A DNA stretch of 64,000 nt from Castor canadensis (Eukaryota > Chordata > Mammalia > Rodentia > Castoridae), in the NCBI RefSeq assembly GCF_047511655.1, contig NC_133386.1:78247501-78311500 (forward strand), written 5' to 3'. Positions 1 to 17,700 of the stretch are shown one piece after another. The position numbers and the translations under genes were made by a program. Positions within the stretch are counted from its first letter, which is position 1, and the number at the start of each line of letters is the position of its first letter. The notes under the pieces were generated by a model. The model did no database searches and was not told where the DNA came from. It worked only from the letters and a program-made list of their open reading frames with translations.

Positions 1-1840
1 TTGAGCCACTCTGCCAGTGCAGGAATAGTTTTCTTAAAGGACTGGAGATACCTCTTTCAAATATAACCATTAAGGAAGATAGCACCCTAAGTGTCAGCTT
101 CATCAGAGTTTAACTCAGATGTCTGGCAACAACTTGAAATTATCTGCCTGTCATGGAAAAATTTTCCTTTTCCTTTAAATAAAGCCAGTTAGCTAGCACA
201 GCTGGTCATATCAATCACCAGGTAAATTTAGAGTAAAATATGTGTTAAGTCCTCTTATTTGAGGACAAATATTAAAGAAAATATTGCTCATTACACTTTT
301 TAAAGTGGCATGGAAAATTTTTTTTCAACTGTTGTGATAGATACAAGTACTGCTGTGATGGAGTTTTGCATAAAGCAGGGAAAAGTAGGGATTTCATAGC
401 TGAGGAGAGTGTGTGTGGAGAGGTAGAAGTGGTCAGTAGATGGACTGTTACTCAGAAGAAACATCAGGGTAAGAGGGGATGTTTTGATTAAACTGATCTT
501 TGGCTACACAGTATTCTTGATGAAGGCAGGCTGGGGTGATCGGACGCTCCTGGCGGGCAGGGGAGATAGTGGAGGATGAGGACTTTGACCAGATAGGGAG
601 GGTGATCAGAATCAGGGTAAAGGATTCTTATTAAAATTGGGCTTTTGGAAGACATGGCCAAAGAGGGTGTCTAATTGTGTTTGGCCAGAGTTTGCCAAGG
701 AGAGAATCTTTGTCACCAGTCATCTTTTATGTTGAGTATTATGAAGTGTGCTGTACCTGCTTGGCTATACAAAGAAGGGAGGGGAGATTTTTTTAGATTG
801 TTGCAATCCCTTTAGCAGCTTGTCTGTAATGCTCATATCAGTCTGGCTTAATAAAACTGTTTCCTTACACTTCTTTTGTGGGCAGAGTTTCTGGGTTGGT
901 AGATTTTATTTCCCCAGCATCTGCCAGAGGACCACCCTACATCTCTAAGCATTAGAGTTCATGGACAAAACTGGAAGCCGTTTGCGTTTACCCTTTTTCT
1001 CACTAGCTAATGTAATATTTTTCCAACTTTTATGTAACCATTGTGAAATTCCTGCTGGATCTGGGTAGGTAAAGTGAATGAATATAGGAGGTGATTAAGG
1101 ACTAGGAAGCATGTCCAGGCCAGCTGATGTCCTCTTAGGTTCTTCAGGAGAAGCAGAAATCTGCATTTTCATGTGAATTTCATGCATTTAAGAAAAATAG
1201 TGGGTGGGCAAAACAAAATGTCATGGAGGCTGCTAGTTTGTGACCTAATTTAAATATATTAGTGCAGTGAATTTACACAAGGGAGTCATCTCCAACCTGC
1301 CTTTCCGTGGATTCTCAGCACTTAGGTTAGTCCATAATGATGAAGGAGGGTACATTCTGAGAAATGCGTCACTGTCATTAGGAGATTTTGTCATTGTGTG
1401 ACCACAGAGCATACTTAATACAAACCAAGACGGCTACAGTGCCAACAGGCAACATAATCTTATGGGTCCACTGCATGCATGCAGTGCATGACTAAAACAT
1501 TTTAATTCCTACTTTCTGTCTTAAAAATTTCTTATAGGTAAAATACCCTGTTTTAAAAACCAAATATACATCAGAAACCATTACTTCTCAGTTCATTTTC
1601 TTTTGGATTAAATATTCCTAGATCTTGCAATTCTTGAGGTCTCCGAATTCCAGTCAAATGCTGATCCTGCTTGTTGTCTCTTTCAAGTTTTACTTCTATC
1701 AGTTTTTCCTTAACCATTCTTAAATCTTAGATGCATCCTTGACATACCTATCCACTGTTGCTCATACAACCTCGGTAATTTTACTGGGATTATTCCTAGA
1801 AACAGAATCAGTCCCTCCCTTTTCCCAAGCTTGTAAACCA
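1..1840. other. PGM3 intron, no gene seen
   Basis: Plus-strand intron upstream of exon a. No exon or clear SINE. Around 600-900 there is AT-moderate sequence with an AATAAA at 850 that may be the remains of an old LTR; this could not be confirmed. A short perfect palindrome lies at 1469-1486. Confidence 0.5.
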
Positions 1841-2035
1841 GGAGTTGGCATACAATGGCCTGAGACCAAATCCAGCTTGCCACTGATTGTAAATAAGGTT
1901 TTATTGGAATAGAAGCTGCCTATTTGTTTACATATGGTCTGTACTGCTTTAGCAAAACTGCACTGAGAAATTGGGACAGAGACTATATGGCATGCATAGC
2001 TCAAAATCCTCTCTGACCCTTTACAGAAAACATAT
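1838..2035 (+). mobile_element. Old hAT-type non-autonomous DNA transposon copy
   Basis: Diverged sequence with AACCAGGAGTTGGCA, then GTAAATAAGGTTTTATTGGAA, then GACAGAGACTATATGGC, and ending CCCTTTACAGAAAA. I recognise this from memory as an abundant mammal-wide hAT element with CAGGGGTTGGCAAAC-like ends. The family name is not certain. Confidence 0.6.
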
Positions 2036-2094
2036 GCATCTCTCCAGGAAGACATTCTTCATACTGTAGTTAAAATAACTTTTTTCTAAAAATA

Positions 2095-2170
2095 GATCAG
2101 GTCATGCCTCTACCTGGAGTCATCCATTGTCTTTTTAAAGACCCTCATTTAAAAATTAAAGACCCTCTCT
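2095..2170 (+). repeat. Possible L2 fragment
   Basis: Short stretch reading GATCAGGTCATGCCTCTACC, similar to the L2 3' region. Too short to be sure. Confidence 0.3.
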
Positions 2171-2325
2171 TTGCTTTTCCCTTGGCTATGAGCAACCACA
2201 GTGTCTTTACTCCCCATAGTGATACCATTTTGTATTTTAATCCCTAATCTTCCTCACCAGACTAAGCTCAAGTTTTGTTCCTGGTTGTATCACTGGGGTA
2301 AGTATAACTGCTGTTGTTTTTTTAA

Positions 2326-7520
<5,195 letters not shown>

Positions 7521-7781
7521 AGATAATTTTTATATACTGAGAAACTGGATTTTCTAAAAACTATAGACACTGTCACAGTCATGGCAGCACTAAGATATCT
7601 GTAATCATAGTGTTTACAGTGCACGTTAGTGGATTGTTTGTACATCTGTTTTTCCTAAACACTACCAGAATAATTCTTTAGAAATAGGTAAGCCTTACAC
7701 TTGTTAAGAAGCTTACATGTGATTCAATCAATCATTACTTCTCCAGGGTTTGCGGGAACAATTTATGCAGGATGCTGGAAA

Positions 7782-7793
7782 ATTAAATTTTAT
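7782..7793. terminator. Candidate bidirectional poly(A) signal
   Basis: ATTAAA on the plus strand (7782-7787) abuts AATAAA on the minus strand (plus-strand TTTATT, 7788-7793). The plus-strand signal has a T/G-rich downstream element and suits PGM3. The minus-strand one is the only canonical signal I found for DOP1A between its stop and the PGM3 stop. Confidence 0.5.
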
Positions 7794-8406
7794 TACCAAT
7801 TCCTTGTGATGTCTTTGTTTCCCATTACCTAACCCAGATTCGCCATTCTTGATATATTTGGGGAGGGTGGAGAAGACTGTATAACCAACTTTTCTATGGT
7901 AGATCTTCAGAGATGACTACTTGCCTATTTAGCTCCAACAGGAACTGAGGTGAGAACAACAGTGAGGCTGTCCATCCCTCTTGGGCACTGAAGTGGAGGT
8001 GTTGTACTTGTGAGGATACATGGTCCAGGCTTCAGTTATATTTCACTGCTGTTAGTGAGGGATGTAGAAGACTTACACCTAGTAAGTGACCAAGCCTTTG
8101 ATTGCAAAGTGACACCATACTGACACCAGAACATTGTTAACAATGGAAAGGAGAAAATCCCCAACTAATCCAAATTAAAGACCAAAACCAGTATCAAAAA
8201 ATGTGCAGTGTGTATTTTGCAGATTCAAGACAACTTAGGACAATAAAACAATGGGCTATATATGGATATATAGATCTCTCATAGGCACCATAATCAGTGA
8301 GCCAATATTTAAACTTGATTCTGGCCACATTCAGACATTAGCTCTTATTTACAAATATTTAAATTAAATACAACCTGAAGTGTGTTTTGTTACATACAAA
8401 AAAGAA

Positions 8407-8412
8407 AATAAA
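8407..8412 (+). terminator. PGM3: Distal PGM3 poly(A) signal candidate
   Basis: AATAAA followed about 20 bases later by GTGTGTTTGTTTT, a good downstream element. If used, the PGM3 3' UTR is about 0.9 kb and lies antisense to the DOP1A 3' UTR. Confidence 0.5.
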
Positions 8413-8483
8413 ACTATACAACTCAGAGCAGTGTGTTTGTTTTAAATAATTACATTTAAGCTAAATGGAACCACAGGTGGTGG

Positions 8484-8789
8484 TCAAGTTTTTATCACCC
8501 CTTCCAGAAAATCTTTTTCTACCATTTCTTCTATTTTTTGCCTGGCTCTGCTGGAAAATGGTTTATGGTTTTCCAGTTTCATGTCCTTATTAGAGAAGGT
8601 GCTTGAGTAGAGGATGGGGCTCCCTGAGTGTCCTCCATAACGGCTTGTGACTTTGCTGTTGAAGACTTGGCTGAGAACATTGAAGAATGGCAGGAGCTGT
8701 TCCATACTGCGCACGGTGCAGATGGTAAGCAACAAGTGTCCTGGTTCCCAGCCCAGTGTTCTCCCTGAGTTGTCTTCCTCTGGATTTTT
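8484..8789 (-). CDS. DOP1A: DOP1A last coding exon
   Basis: The acceptor is TTTATTTCCTGCAG before AAAAATCC, phase 0. It begins [18 protein letters not shown] and ends [15 protein letters not shown] then stop, the typical DOP1A C-terminus. It codes 101 residues. Confidence 0.95.
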   Translation of the reverse strand, partial: KNPEEDNSGRTLGWEPGHLLLTICTVRSMEQLLPFFNVLSQVFNSKVTSRYGGHSGSPILYSSTFSNKDMKLENHKPFSSRARQKIEEMVEKDFLEGVIKT

Positions 8790-11700
8790 CTGCAGGAAAT
8801 AAAGAAGGGGTGGGGGAGAAGAGTGTAATTAACAGACGATGTAGTCTAGAAAATTTAAAAGGACAAGAGTTGAGAAATGAAGACAAGTGATGAATGTCAT
8901 TTCAGACTTGGCCTTTTAGTGCCACATGCTAATTTTAGATAGAGGGTTCTAATACCTCTTTTGAAATATTTTCCAACTAGAATGCACAAGTTCAGTTAGC
9001 AGAAATGATATTGGACAGGGATAGAATCAAAAATAAAAAGTTGATTTTGTGCTTTGCATATACTCAAAAATCTAATTTCTGGGCTCTCAGAAATATAACC
9101 AAGGATGGGGACACAAAGTGATTACAAAAGAAAATGAAGAAGAGAAAGTTTTATATACTTCATCATTGGTAAATCAATTTCCTTTTAACTAAATGACCTA
9201 ATCTTGCTATAAGATGGTAGTAGGATCCAAAAAGTGAATAATTACTGTCAGTATTGTAGCACAAAAAAAGGAAAGAAACCCTCAGGTCTAGACTGTGCTA
9301 AGTAATAAGGTCCAGCTTCTCTCTCCCCTTAAGTCAAAGGAACTGTCTTAATGTCCACTCTGCCATTTACTTACTGTGTTGATTTCTCATAGCCTATCCT
9401 ATCTGTCTTGCAGTAGGGAAGTCAAGTGAAAGTCATATAAAAACTAAAATATAAACATCAGGAATTTCTATATTAACATACTACTTTGGACTGGGGACAT
9501 GGCTTAAGTGGTGGAGTGCTTGCTTATCACACAAGGCTTTGGTTCCATCTCTAACACCACCACAAAAAAAGAGAAAGCTTTAAGCTATCATCCCAAACTT
9601 TTGGGAGGCTGAGTCAGGAGGATCATGAATTCAAGGCTACATAATGAAACCTTGTCTCAAAAAAAAAAAAAACCCAACAAAAAGAAACATGTGGTTGTGC
9701 AAGTCATAATCCTGGCACGTGGGAGGCTTGAGCAAAAAAATCATGAGTTCAAGCCTAGCCTGGACAACACAGCAAGTCCCTGTCTCAAAAACCAAACCAA
9801 AAAAAAAGGTGGTTTCTTTTTTTTTCTCCCAAGAAGCCAATTAAACTACACAAATAGCTTCTCTAGTATAGCCAAATAAACTACACTACAGAAAGAGATG
9901 AATGAAGATATTTAAATTTGGGCAAAATCACAGATTTAACAAAGATAATGAAAAAACAATGAACTAGGTAAAACAAGGGGAAAAAATAGACACAGGAAGA
10001 AGAATTAAGTCTATCAAACTCATTCACAAGTGGAGTTTTCCTTGTAAGAGGATATGTTGCTGAGACACTTTTGTCGTATCACCAATTTCCTAGTGTGACC
10101 TCAAGATTGCTTTGCTTATTTTTGTGGTCCTGGGGATCAAATTCTAAGTTTTGTGCTCTAACAGTGACTTACATCTCTAGCTCTATTTGCTTATTTTAAA
10201 GTAAAATCCTAAGGAAAATAGATATGTTAAAACAAAAGACTCCACAAGCAAACAAAAGATCACCTATTAGTTTACCTGTCCCCTTCACCACTCAAAAAAC
10301 ACCAATGGAAAAACCTAGCTATCACTTGGTTTATTTCTTAGCAATTACTTAACCTCTAATCTAGATTGCAGGACATACAAACACATCTCCCAGTCTCTCA
10401 GTGACAGTGGCTGTAACGTTAGAGAGTCCTGTGACTGGCTTCCACATCACTGACTGCCATTACTTCATTACTGTCTGACTGTACTGCCTCTCTTCCCTTA
10501 CATCAAACTGCAATTTAGTGGTCAGCAGAGGATGTAAAGAGATGAATTTTTCCCAAAGGAAAATGAGTACTAGACTTGCACCCTCAATAAAGCTAATATC
10601 CAAATGTAAGAGAACTATGGTGTCATGTTGCAGTGATGGGTTTTTCACTAACCTCTTGACCAAAAAGAGCACATTTGCTTCAGGGTTTCTGCTGTTGTTC
10701 ATCAGAACTACACATTATTCTCAACATTAGAATCAAACATGTTTCCATACAAATGATTTCTCATTTGACTTTACCAGTCTTTCCTATTTACCTCTTTTAT
10801 ATTTGCTGAAATCCAGACCTGGATTTGTGTCTCAATATGTGGTCTAGATTTTGCTGCTATACAAGCATCAATCAACCACCCTCACCTGATGCTTGGCCAT
10901 CTCCAATCCCTCCAAAATCACTGTCTTAAAGTCTTCCTCCTTGTCCTGTGGAAGGAAAGAGAACTCACAGCCTTTGTTCCAGTGAAAAGTATGGTTGGCC
11001 ATGAAGACCTTGTTTAAAAGTATTTGGATGGAAAGATGCTTTCCAATCAGAAAAGCTGTCTTAATCTGTGGGACAAGTTTTTTAGATTGGGGGGGATGTT
11101 AATAACTATCTCACTCACTACATGTAAGACACAGGAAAAACAAAGGGCTACATGTACCTGATATGTAATCACACTGCTACTTGATTTGTCATGGTTATTT
11201 TTCTAAACTCTGTATTGATGAAAGTAACCTGCTGTTAAACTCTGGATCCACCTTTCATCCGCATCTCAAGAAGTGACTGGGATTTTAAATCAAATTCCTC
11301 ATGCCCTTTGAGTAGAAGCTCCTATTTAAAAATTTTCTTCCCATTTCTACAGTACATGGAATCCAGTGTAAGGGTTGCTGCTTGACTAGGACAATCTACA
11401 AGGCTAGAACATTTCGGAGCAGTCGAAGCACACAATGCAAACTAGGTCTCACAAAACAATCTAGACCCCCAGATTATACAACATGAATTTGAAAATTCTG
11501 GAATGCAAAAGAAAAGATGACAAAAAAAATAACAAAAGAAAGATGACAAAAGGCCCAAAGATGAATATGTCAATTTCATTACTCTTCTGTTAGGGACAAA
11601 GATATATAATAAGCCTGCTGCATACTGAAAGATAAAGTATTTAAATGATATAAACATTTTATAAGTTTTTATCTTCTTATACCTTATTTATGGTATATAT

Positions 11701-14700
11701 TTGAAGTAAATGCCTACTTTTCACCTTGAGGAATTGTTCTATGTAGATGCTTTGTATCTTGAATCCCTTTACCTTTATTTTCTTTTTCATGGCAGTACTG
11801 GGATTTTGAACTCAGAGCCTCACACTTGCTAGGCAGCCACTCTCTTATTTGAACCATGCCTAAGGCTTTTGCTTTAGTTGTGTTTTGCATAGGGGCTGGC
11901 CTGGGACCACAAGCCTCCTACCTGGATGGGGTCACAGGTGCATGCCACCATGCCTGGTCCCCTTCACCTTTCTAATAGAGACCTGTTAATTTTCAGCAGC
12001 ATTTTCAAAACTGCAGGCTAGAGGGGGTGGGGATGGGGATTCTTGAACTCTAATAAAATGAAACAATATTAACAATAAGAACTGTAGGAAAGAACAGTAT
12101 ATATCTCTGTCTTTAGGACATAATAGAAAAAAAGAGAAAAAACACTGACTTGGAAAATTTTTACCATGTGCATTTTACATCATATGCATAAAGAGAATGA
12201 ATGCTAGTGATTATTCCCTTTATTATTCTGGGAGGTCTAGTGAATTCAATTTTGATAAAACGTTCCTATTTACTTATTTATATAGGCAGTACTTGGGTTT
12301 GAACTCAGGGCCACACACTTGCTAACCAGGCACTCTACTACTTGAACTACACCCTCAGCTCTTTTTTGCTTTAGTTGTTTTTTAGATAGGGTCTCATCTT
12401 TTTGCCTGGGGCAGGTCTCAGATGGTGATCCTCCTACTTATGCCTCCCACTTAATGGGATTACAAACATGCACCAGCATGCCTGGCTTATTTGTTGAGAT
12501 GGGATCTTGATAATTTTTTGCCCAGGCTAGCCTTGAACCAGGATCCGCCAATCCCAAGTAGGTGGGATTACAGGTATGAGCCACCATATCCAGTCCCCAG
12601 TTAAATTTATTAAAATTAAAAAATGTATCTTTTCATCTACTGATTATTCCTTGTTGAAACCAATCTGACAAGCTTATTCTTCAAATCCCTCGTAGTACTA
12701 CATTTTTCTAGTTAGCTCACATCTTCATGTTTCTCATCATGGCATGAAGATAAATATTGTGCTTGTGTAAAATTCTTAAGTTTTTGACATGAAAATCTTT
12801 TAGGGCTAAAGTGCTAAGTACTTACCTGCATGTTTCCAAGGTTTTTACTCTTTTTTGAGGAGAAAATATTTTAAGATAATGTTAATAATCAAAAGACTTC
12901 CTTTTTTTAAAAAAATAAATGATAATCAAATATTCATTTAAAATGCATATAATGTATTAAAATTTCATGAATATTAGGTTATGGAAATTAATCCTTAAAA
13001 TTGGAAACTTGTTTTCAAAATATTTCAACAGTGTCCTTAGTTTCCCATGAAGTATTTAATAAACGACTCACTAATGCAACAAGGTAGTAGCATAATGTGA
13101 CAAAACAAAACAAGAATTTAATACCTTTGCCCTTTTCCGAAGAAGTTTTGCTAGTCGTACCACATAAGGTTTAAATTCTCGTTGATGTATGCCTTGCCTT
13201 CTGACTTCCAGACCCGAATCATCTGAGGCTTCTGGAATAAAGGCCCATCGGTACCTATGAAGTGAATGATGATATCAACATCAGAAAGTAAGCTTTGTGC
13301 TATCTCAGATGAGCCTACATAATTTAGTAGACAGATAGATCATGATCCCATTTTTTATAAATTCAAGCACCCTGGTAGCCTTGTATCTTGTTTATATTTC
13401 TTCTTTGAGCTGTTTTTTTTTATCTGTATATATAGTATTAAATACTGCATAGGGTTGTAAGAGATACATAATAATAATGACACAAAATGCACATGCACTA
13501 CTTTTTTCATGAACACAAAGCAAGTATTCAACAAGTGTTCCCATTCTCATTAGCTAATGAGCAAAAAGGTTTTTGTTGTTGTTTTTGTTTTTGTGAGACA
13601 GGGTCTTGCTATGTAGCTCAGCCTCTGAGTGCTAAGATTAGAGGTGTGTACCACCATGCCCTGCTGGCAAAAAGTTGGAAAGTTTTAAAATGAAATTGCT
13701 TTTATGTAGCTTATCTGTTTTTACTATAATACAATTTGATGACAACTTGGTTTTCCAACATATAATGGGTTAAATGTTTCCTACCTATACACTAAGAGGG
13801 CAAAGAACTGAAAGAATTTAAGAAAAAATTCAAGTAAGACTTCTTTCCTATCTCCCTTCCATTTTGGCCCATTTGTCTTTAGTAAGTTAAATTTAATATC
13901 TGACTATAGAAAAAATTCAAGCAGTATAAAAGGGCATACCAAAGAAAGGTAGTCTCCCACCATATAACCCACTGACACTGCCAATTTCTTGTATTATATT
14001 ATTCCGGAGAGAGTTCATTCATAGAAGAACACATTCATATAACCAACCCTCTCCTCTTAGAAAAAAAAAAAAAAAAAAGCTGGGCATCGGTGGCTTATGC
14101 CTGTAATCCTAGCTGTTCAGGAGGCACAGATCAGGAGGATAGTTGTTCGAAGCCAGTCTGGGCAAATTGTTCTGTGAGACCCTATCTTGAAAAAACTCTT
14201 CACAAAAAAGGGCTGGTGGAGTGGCTCACGGTATAGGGCCTGATCAAGCCTCAGTACCACCCAAAAAAAAAAAAAAAAACAGATGTACGGGCTGGGCATG
14301 GTAGTGCATGCCTTAGTCTCAGCTACTCAGGTTAGAAGTAGAGGTAGAAGGATAACAGTTTGAGGCTGGCCTGAGCAAAAGCCCAAGACCACATTGGAAA
14401 AACAAACTGAAAGCAAAAAGGACTGGGGCATGGCTCAAGTGGAAGAGTGCGTGCCTAGCAAGTATGAAGCCCTGAGTTCGATTCTTAGTGTGGCCAAAAA
14501 CCAAAAACAGACATGGGTTGGGAGTCTGACTCAGTGGTAGAGCACTTGCCTGGCATGCATGAAGACCCTGTACCACCCCTAGCACCATGGAAAAAAATAA
14601 AGACCCGGACATAATTGCTATCTGCTATTTGTTTTGACCTCAGTATTTAGTATGGAGTTCATTCTATATCAAACCCTGTTCTTTCTAAAGCTACATAGTA

Positions 14701-17700
14701 CTCCAGTGTTGGAGGTACAAAAAAAATTTTTTTTTGATGGTACTGGAGTTTTGAACTCAGGGCCTCAGCAAGCACTCTACCACTTGAGCTACAGTTCCAG
14801 TCCTGGAAGGTACTGATTTAGCTAATCTCCTAGACTGTCCAATCTTGGTATTACAAAAGTACCTCACAGTTACCCTGATACAATGATTATTTTTGTGCAC
14901 ATCTGTGAGTAGAGTGTTAAGATAAATCTTTAAATGTAGCAGAATTACTGACTTAAAGAAAATGTTTATTAAAACAATCTCTTTGGAGGACAAGTGGACA
15001 AAACCAATGTACACTCCTAACAAGAATAAGAATGCTTCGCTGTTAATGATAAAAGAAAAACAGCTTTTAGACCTTTGCTGTTCTGATAGTTATCTGTACT
15101 TTTAAGTGGACTTCCTCTTATGAGTACAGCTCAGGACTTTTCTCTATGTTTAGAAGCTATTCTTTTTCTTCCAGTGCTGGGGATTAGACCCAGGGCTTTG
15201 CTCATGGTAAGTGCATATTCTACTGCTAAGCTATACCCCAAGACCTGTCTTCTTTCCTTTTGTAATAACAATATCCTGACTGGGATAGAGGATAAACTAA
15301 TTTTGGTCCATGTCATAAAGGTAAAAAGTCACACCATAAGCTTATTACTTAATGTCCTTGCCAGAGTACTGAATATACAATGTTTATCACTTTGGTGAAT
15401 GTAAGTATTTTATTTTGGATACTTTCCTATAATTCTGCTTAGTATCCTTTTGCAAAATTCTTTAAAGTAACTTCAGTTAAAAGATACCCAGCTATTAGAA
15501 TTCATCAAGATGCATATACAAATGGAAAAAAATTAAAGGAACTGAAATTAATCTAAAAATATTTTCTAGTTATCATTAAATTTAATAGAAAGTAAGAAAT
15601 TTTTGGATATTTAAGCATGTCCAAATTAAAAAAGATAGACAATTATGATATCCTATTCTTTACCCTATTAATATTTTATTTCAGAAGAATAATGTAATAA
15701 TATACTATGTAAACATCTATTTGATCTTGTATACAAATTCTCAAATTATCTTAGCTAAATTATGATAAAACCTTACATAGTTTGGCTATTTAAAAAACTT
15801 TAGATATGAAAAACCATAATTAAGTATTTCTGAGCATTTATGAACAAGATGTGAGAATTTACTCTTATCAATATTCTCCTTTTCAGTTCAGTTCTCCATC
15901 ATGTCAAATAAAACAGCCACCTTCATGCTAGTCTTATCCATCTCTAGTTTTTTTTGCACATTACACAGCCAAAATAAACTTCCAAAAATGCAACCCCAAT
16001 AATATCACTTCATTCCTTAAGAATGCTTCAATGGCTTCCCATCTTCCTTAGGAGAGTCTGCTTTCTCCAATACAGATCATGAGGCTCACATGATAGATTT
16101 CCTTTCCAGCCTCTTCTCTCAGCATTCTACTCTAGCAATGACCTTTAAACACTACAGACATGCCATCTGCTTTTGCCTCTGTCTTCACACTGCACCCCCA
16201 ACTGTCACTCTTCTCTGCCTCAGTCTAAACCTCCAGCCAGGGCCTGCTCTGAACCTCAAAGTTGGGAGAAACATCTACACTGTGTGGGCTCACAGCAAAG
16301 ATGCTATCACAATATCCACCATGTGTTCACTTGTATCTTTACTGGACTTGAAGCTCTGAGTCATGTACCCCACTGCCTCACATCTGGAGGATACACCATT
16401 TGTTGACTGAATGGTCTTTTAATACATCCACATCAACCACTTACTTCCAATAAAACAGTGCAGGCCCACCTGTTGCCAATAGAATTACATCTTGGTAAAA
16501 ATTATGAAATTTAAAATTATTTCAATTTAACAAAGAATTTTAAAATTAATCTTAGATGTCAATGACCAAAGCAAATATATTCACTTAATACCCTTAATAT
16601 CCACTCAATACCCTTGTTTTTACTTACATTTGAAACTGAGGAAGATTTTCAGACGGCAATGCCAGAGCCAAATCCAAAAATTTGCAAGCAGAAAGATAGA
16701 GGTTTAACCACCGCTGGCTGTTATATGAAGTAGAAAAGCCATTACCTCCTGTATAGGTTGTTTCCAGACCAGCCACAGAGGGGCCTGATGTCCTATAAAC
16801 AGGAGACAGTGCTGTCAGCAGCTGGACCCATTTGCTCACAGGGAATTCCTGGAACAGCTAAAGTACCAGCTAGTATTTGTCATAGTCATCTGATTACCAG
16901 TGATTGCCAAATTATAGAAATGATAAATTTTACTGTTATCAGATAAAAACTTCATTTTTCTTTAAATTTTAAGAATATAAACACAGTAATTTGATGTATA
17001 CCCAAGAAATATAAAAATATAAACTGTGTAATGAAAGAAACCTTATTTCTACTCAGTTGCTTTCTGCAAATATGAGGGGAAGCTTTCTGTAATAATAAAC
17101 ACAGTTACTAGTATAGGCGACTCTTTTTTTAAAATTCGCAATAAAGAATAATGTATCTTCAAGACATTCTCAAAGAAAGGAACTTTTCAATTTATAAATT
17201 TATATGAAAATTTCCTGTATAAGTTGAAAATGTAATCATACATTAAAAAACTTCTTGCTAAAGAGAATACAGTTAGAGTACATTTTATTAGTAACACTCT
17301 AGAAAACCTGGACATAAGGATAGGATACCATGGTTATTTTACCTGCCATAGTAGGCTTTGTTATCTGTTATAAGTTTCAAGAACCAGATCTGACCTACCA
17401 AAACCAGCACAATTCATGTAGCTGAAACACTATAACTCTATTAAGCTAAATTTGTATCTGCAGGCCAAAGGCTATGAATGCTGATAATTTAATCTACTCT
17501 ACCATTTTGTGAATAAGGGAAATTACATTATATCTGAATATGATCAATTAAATAATGGACTAATCATATAAAATATTTATATTTTGCCTATACGCTCTTA
17601 AGTGTATATTAGTGTCTATACTCTCTTATTTGTTAAGCAATATTCTGGCTAATCTCAGGATATTAATGGTTAAGAACATACTGAAATAAATTACGTTATT

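Larger units (their letters stand above)
7521..8430 (+). other. PGM3: PGM3 3' UTR (probable extent)
   Basis: Non-coding plus-strand sequence after the PGM3 stop. There are three candidate poly(A) signals: ATTAAA at 7782, followed by T/G-rich sequence at 7803-7820; AATAAA at 8242; and AATAAA at 8407, followed by GTGTGTTTGTTTT. Which is used cannot be told from sequence. The distal one would bring the transcript to within about 60 bp of the DOP1A stop. Confidence 0.6.
7770..8483 (-). other. DOP1A: DOP1A 3' UTR (probable extent)
   Basis: Minus-strand sequence after the DOP1A stop down to just past the only minus-strand AATAAA (plus-strand 7788-7793). This gives a UTR of about 0.7 kb lying opposite the PGM3 3' UTR. 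The region downstream of the signal is only weakly GT-rich, so the true end could be elsewhere. Confidence 0.4.

Noticed and set aside
9625..9879. ORFs on both strands around 9.6-9.9 kb
   Set aside because: They are translations of tandem B1-like SINEs and their A-rich tails.
16793..16851. Open frame [18 protein letters not shown] directly upstream of DOP1A W29
   Set aside because: It looks protein-like and has its own AG, but the phase from exon W28 (ending CG) needs the single G at 16792. The join gives the familiar Ser-Arg-Thr-Ser-Gly. The longer form would break the frame.
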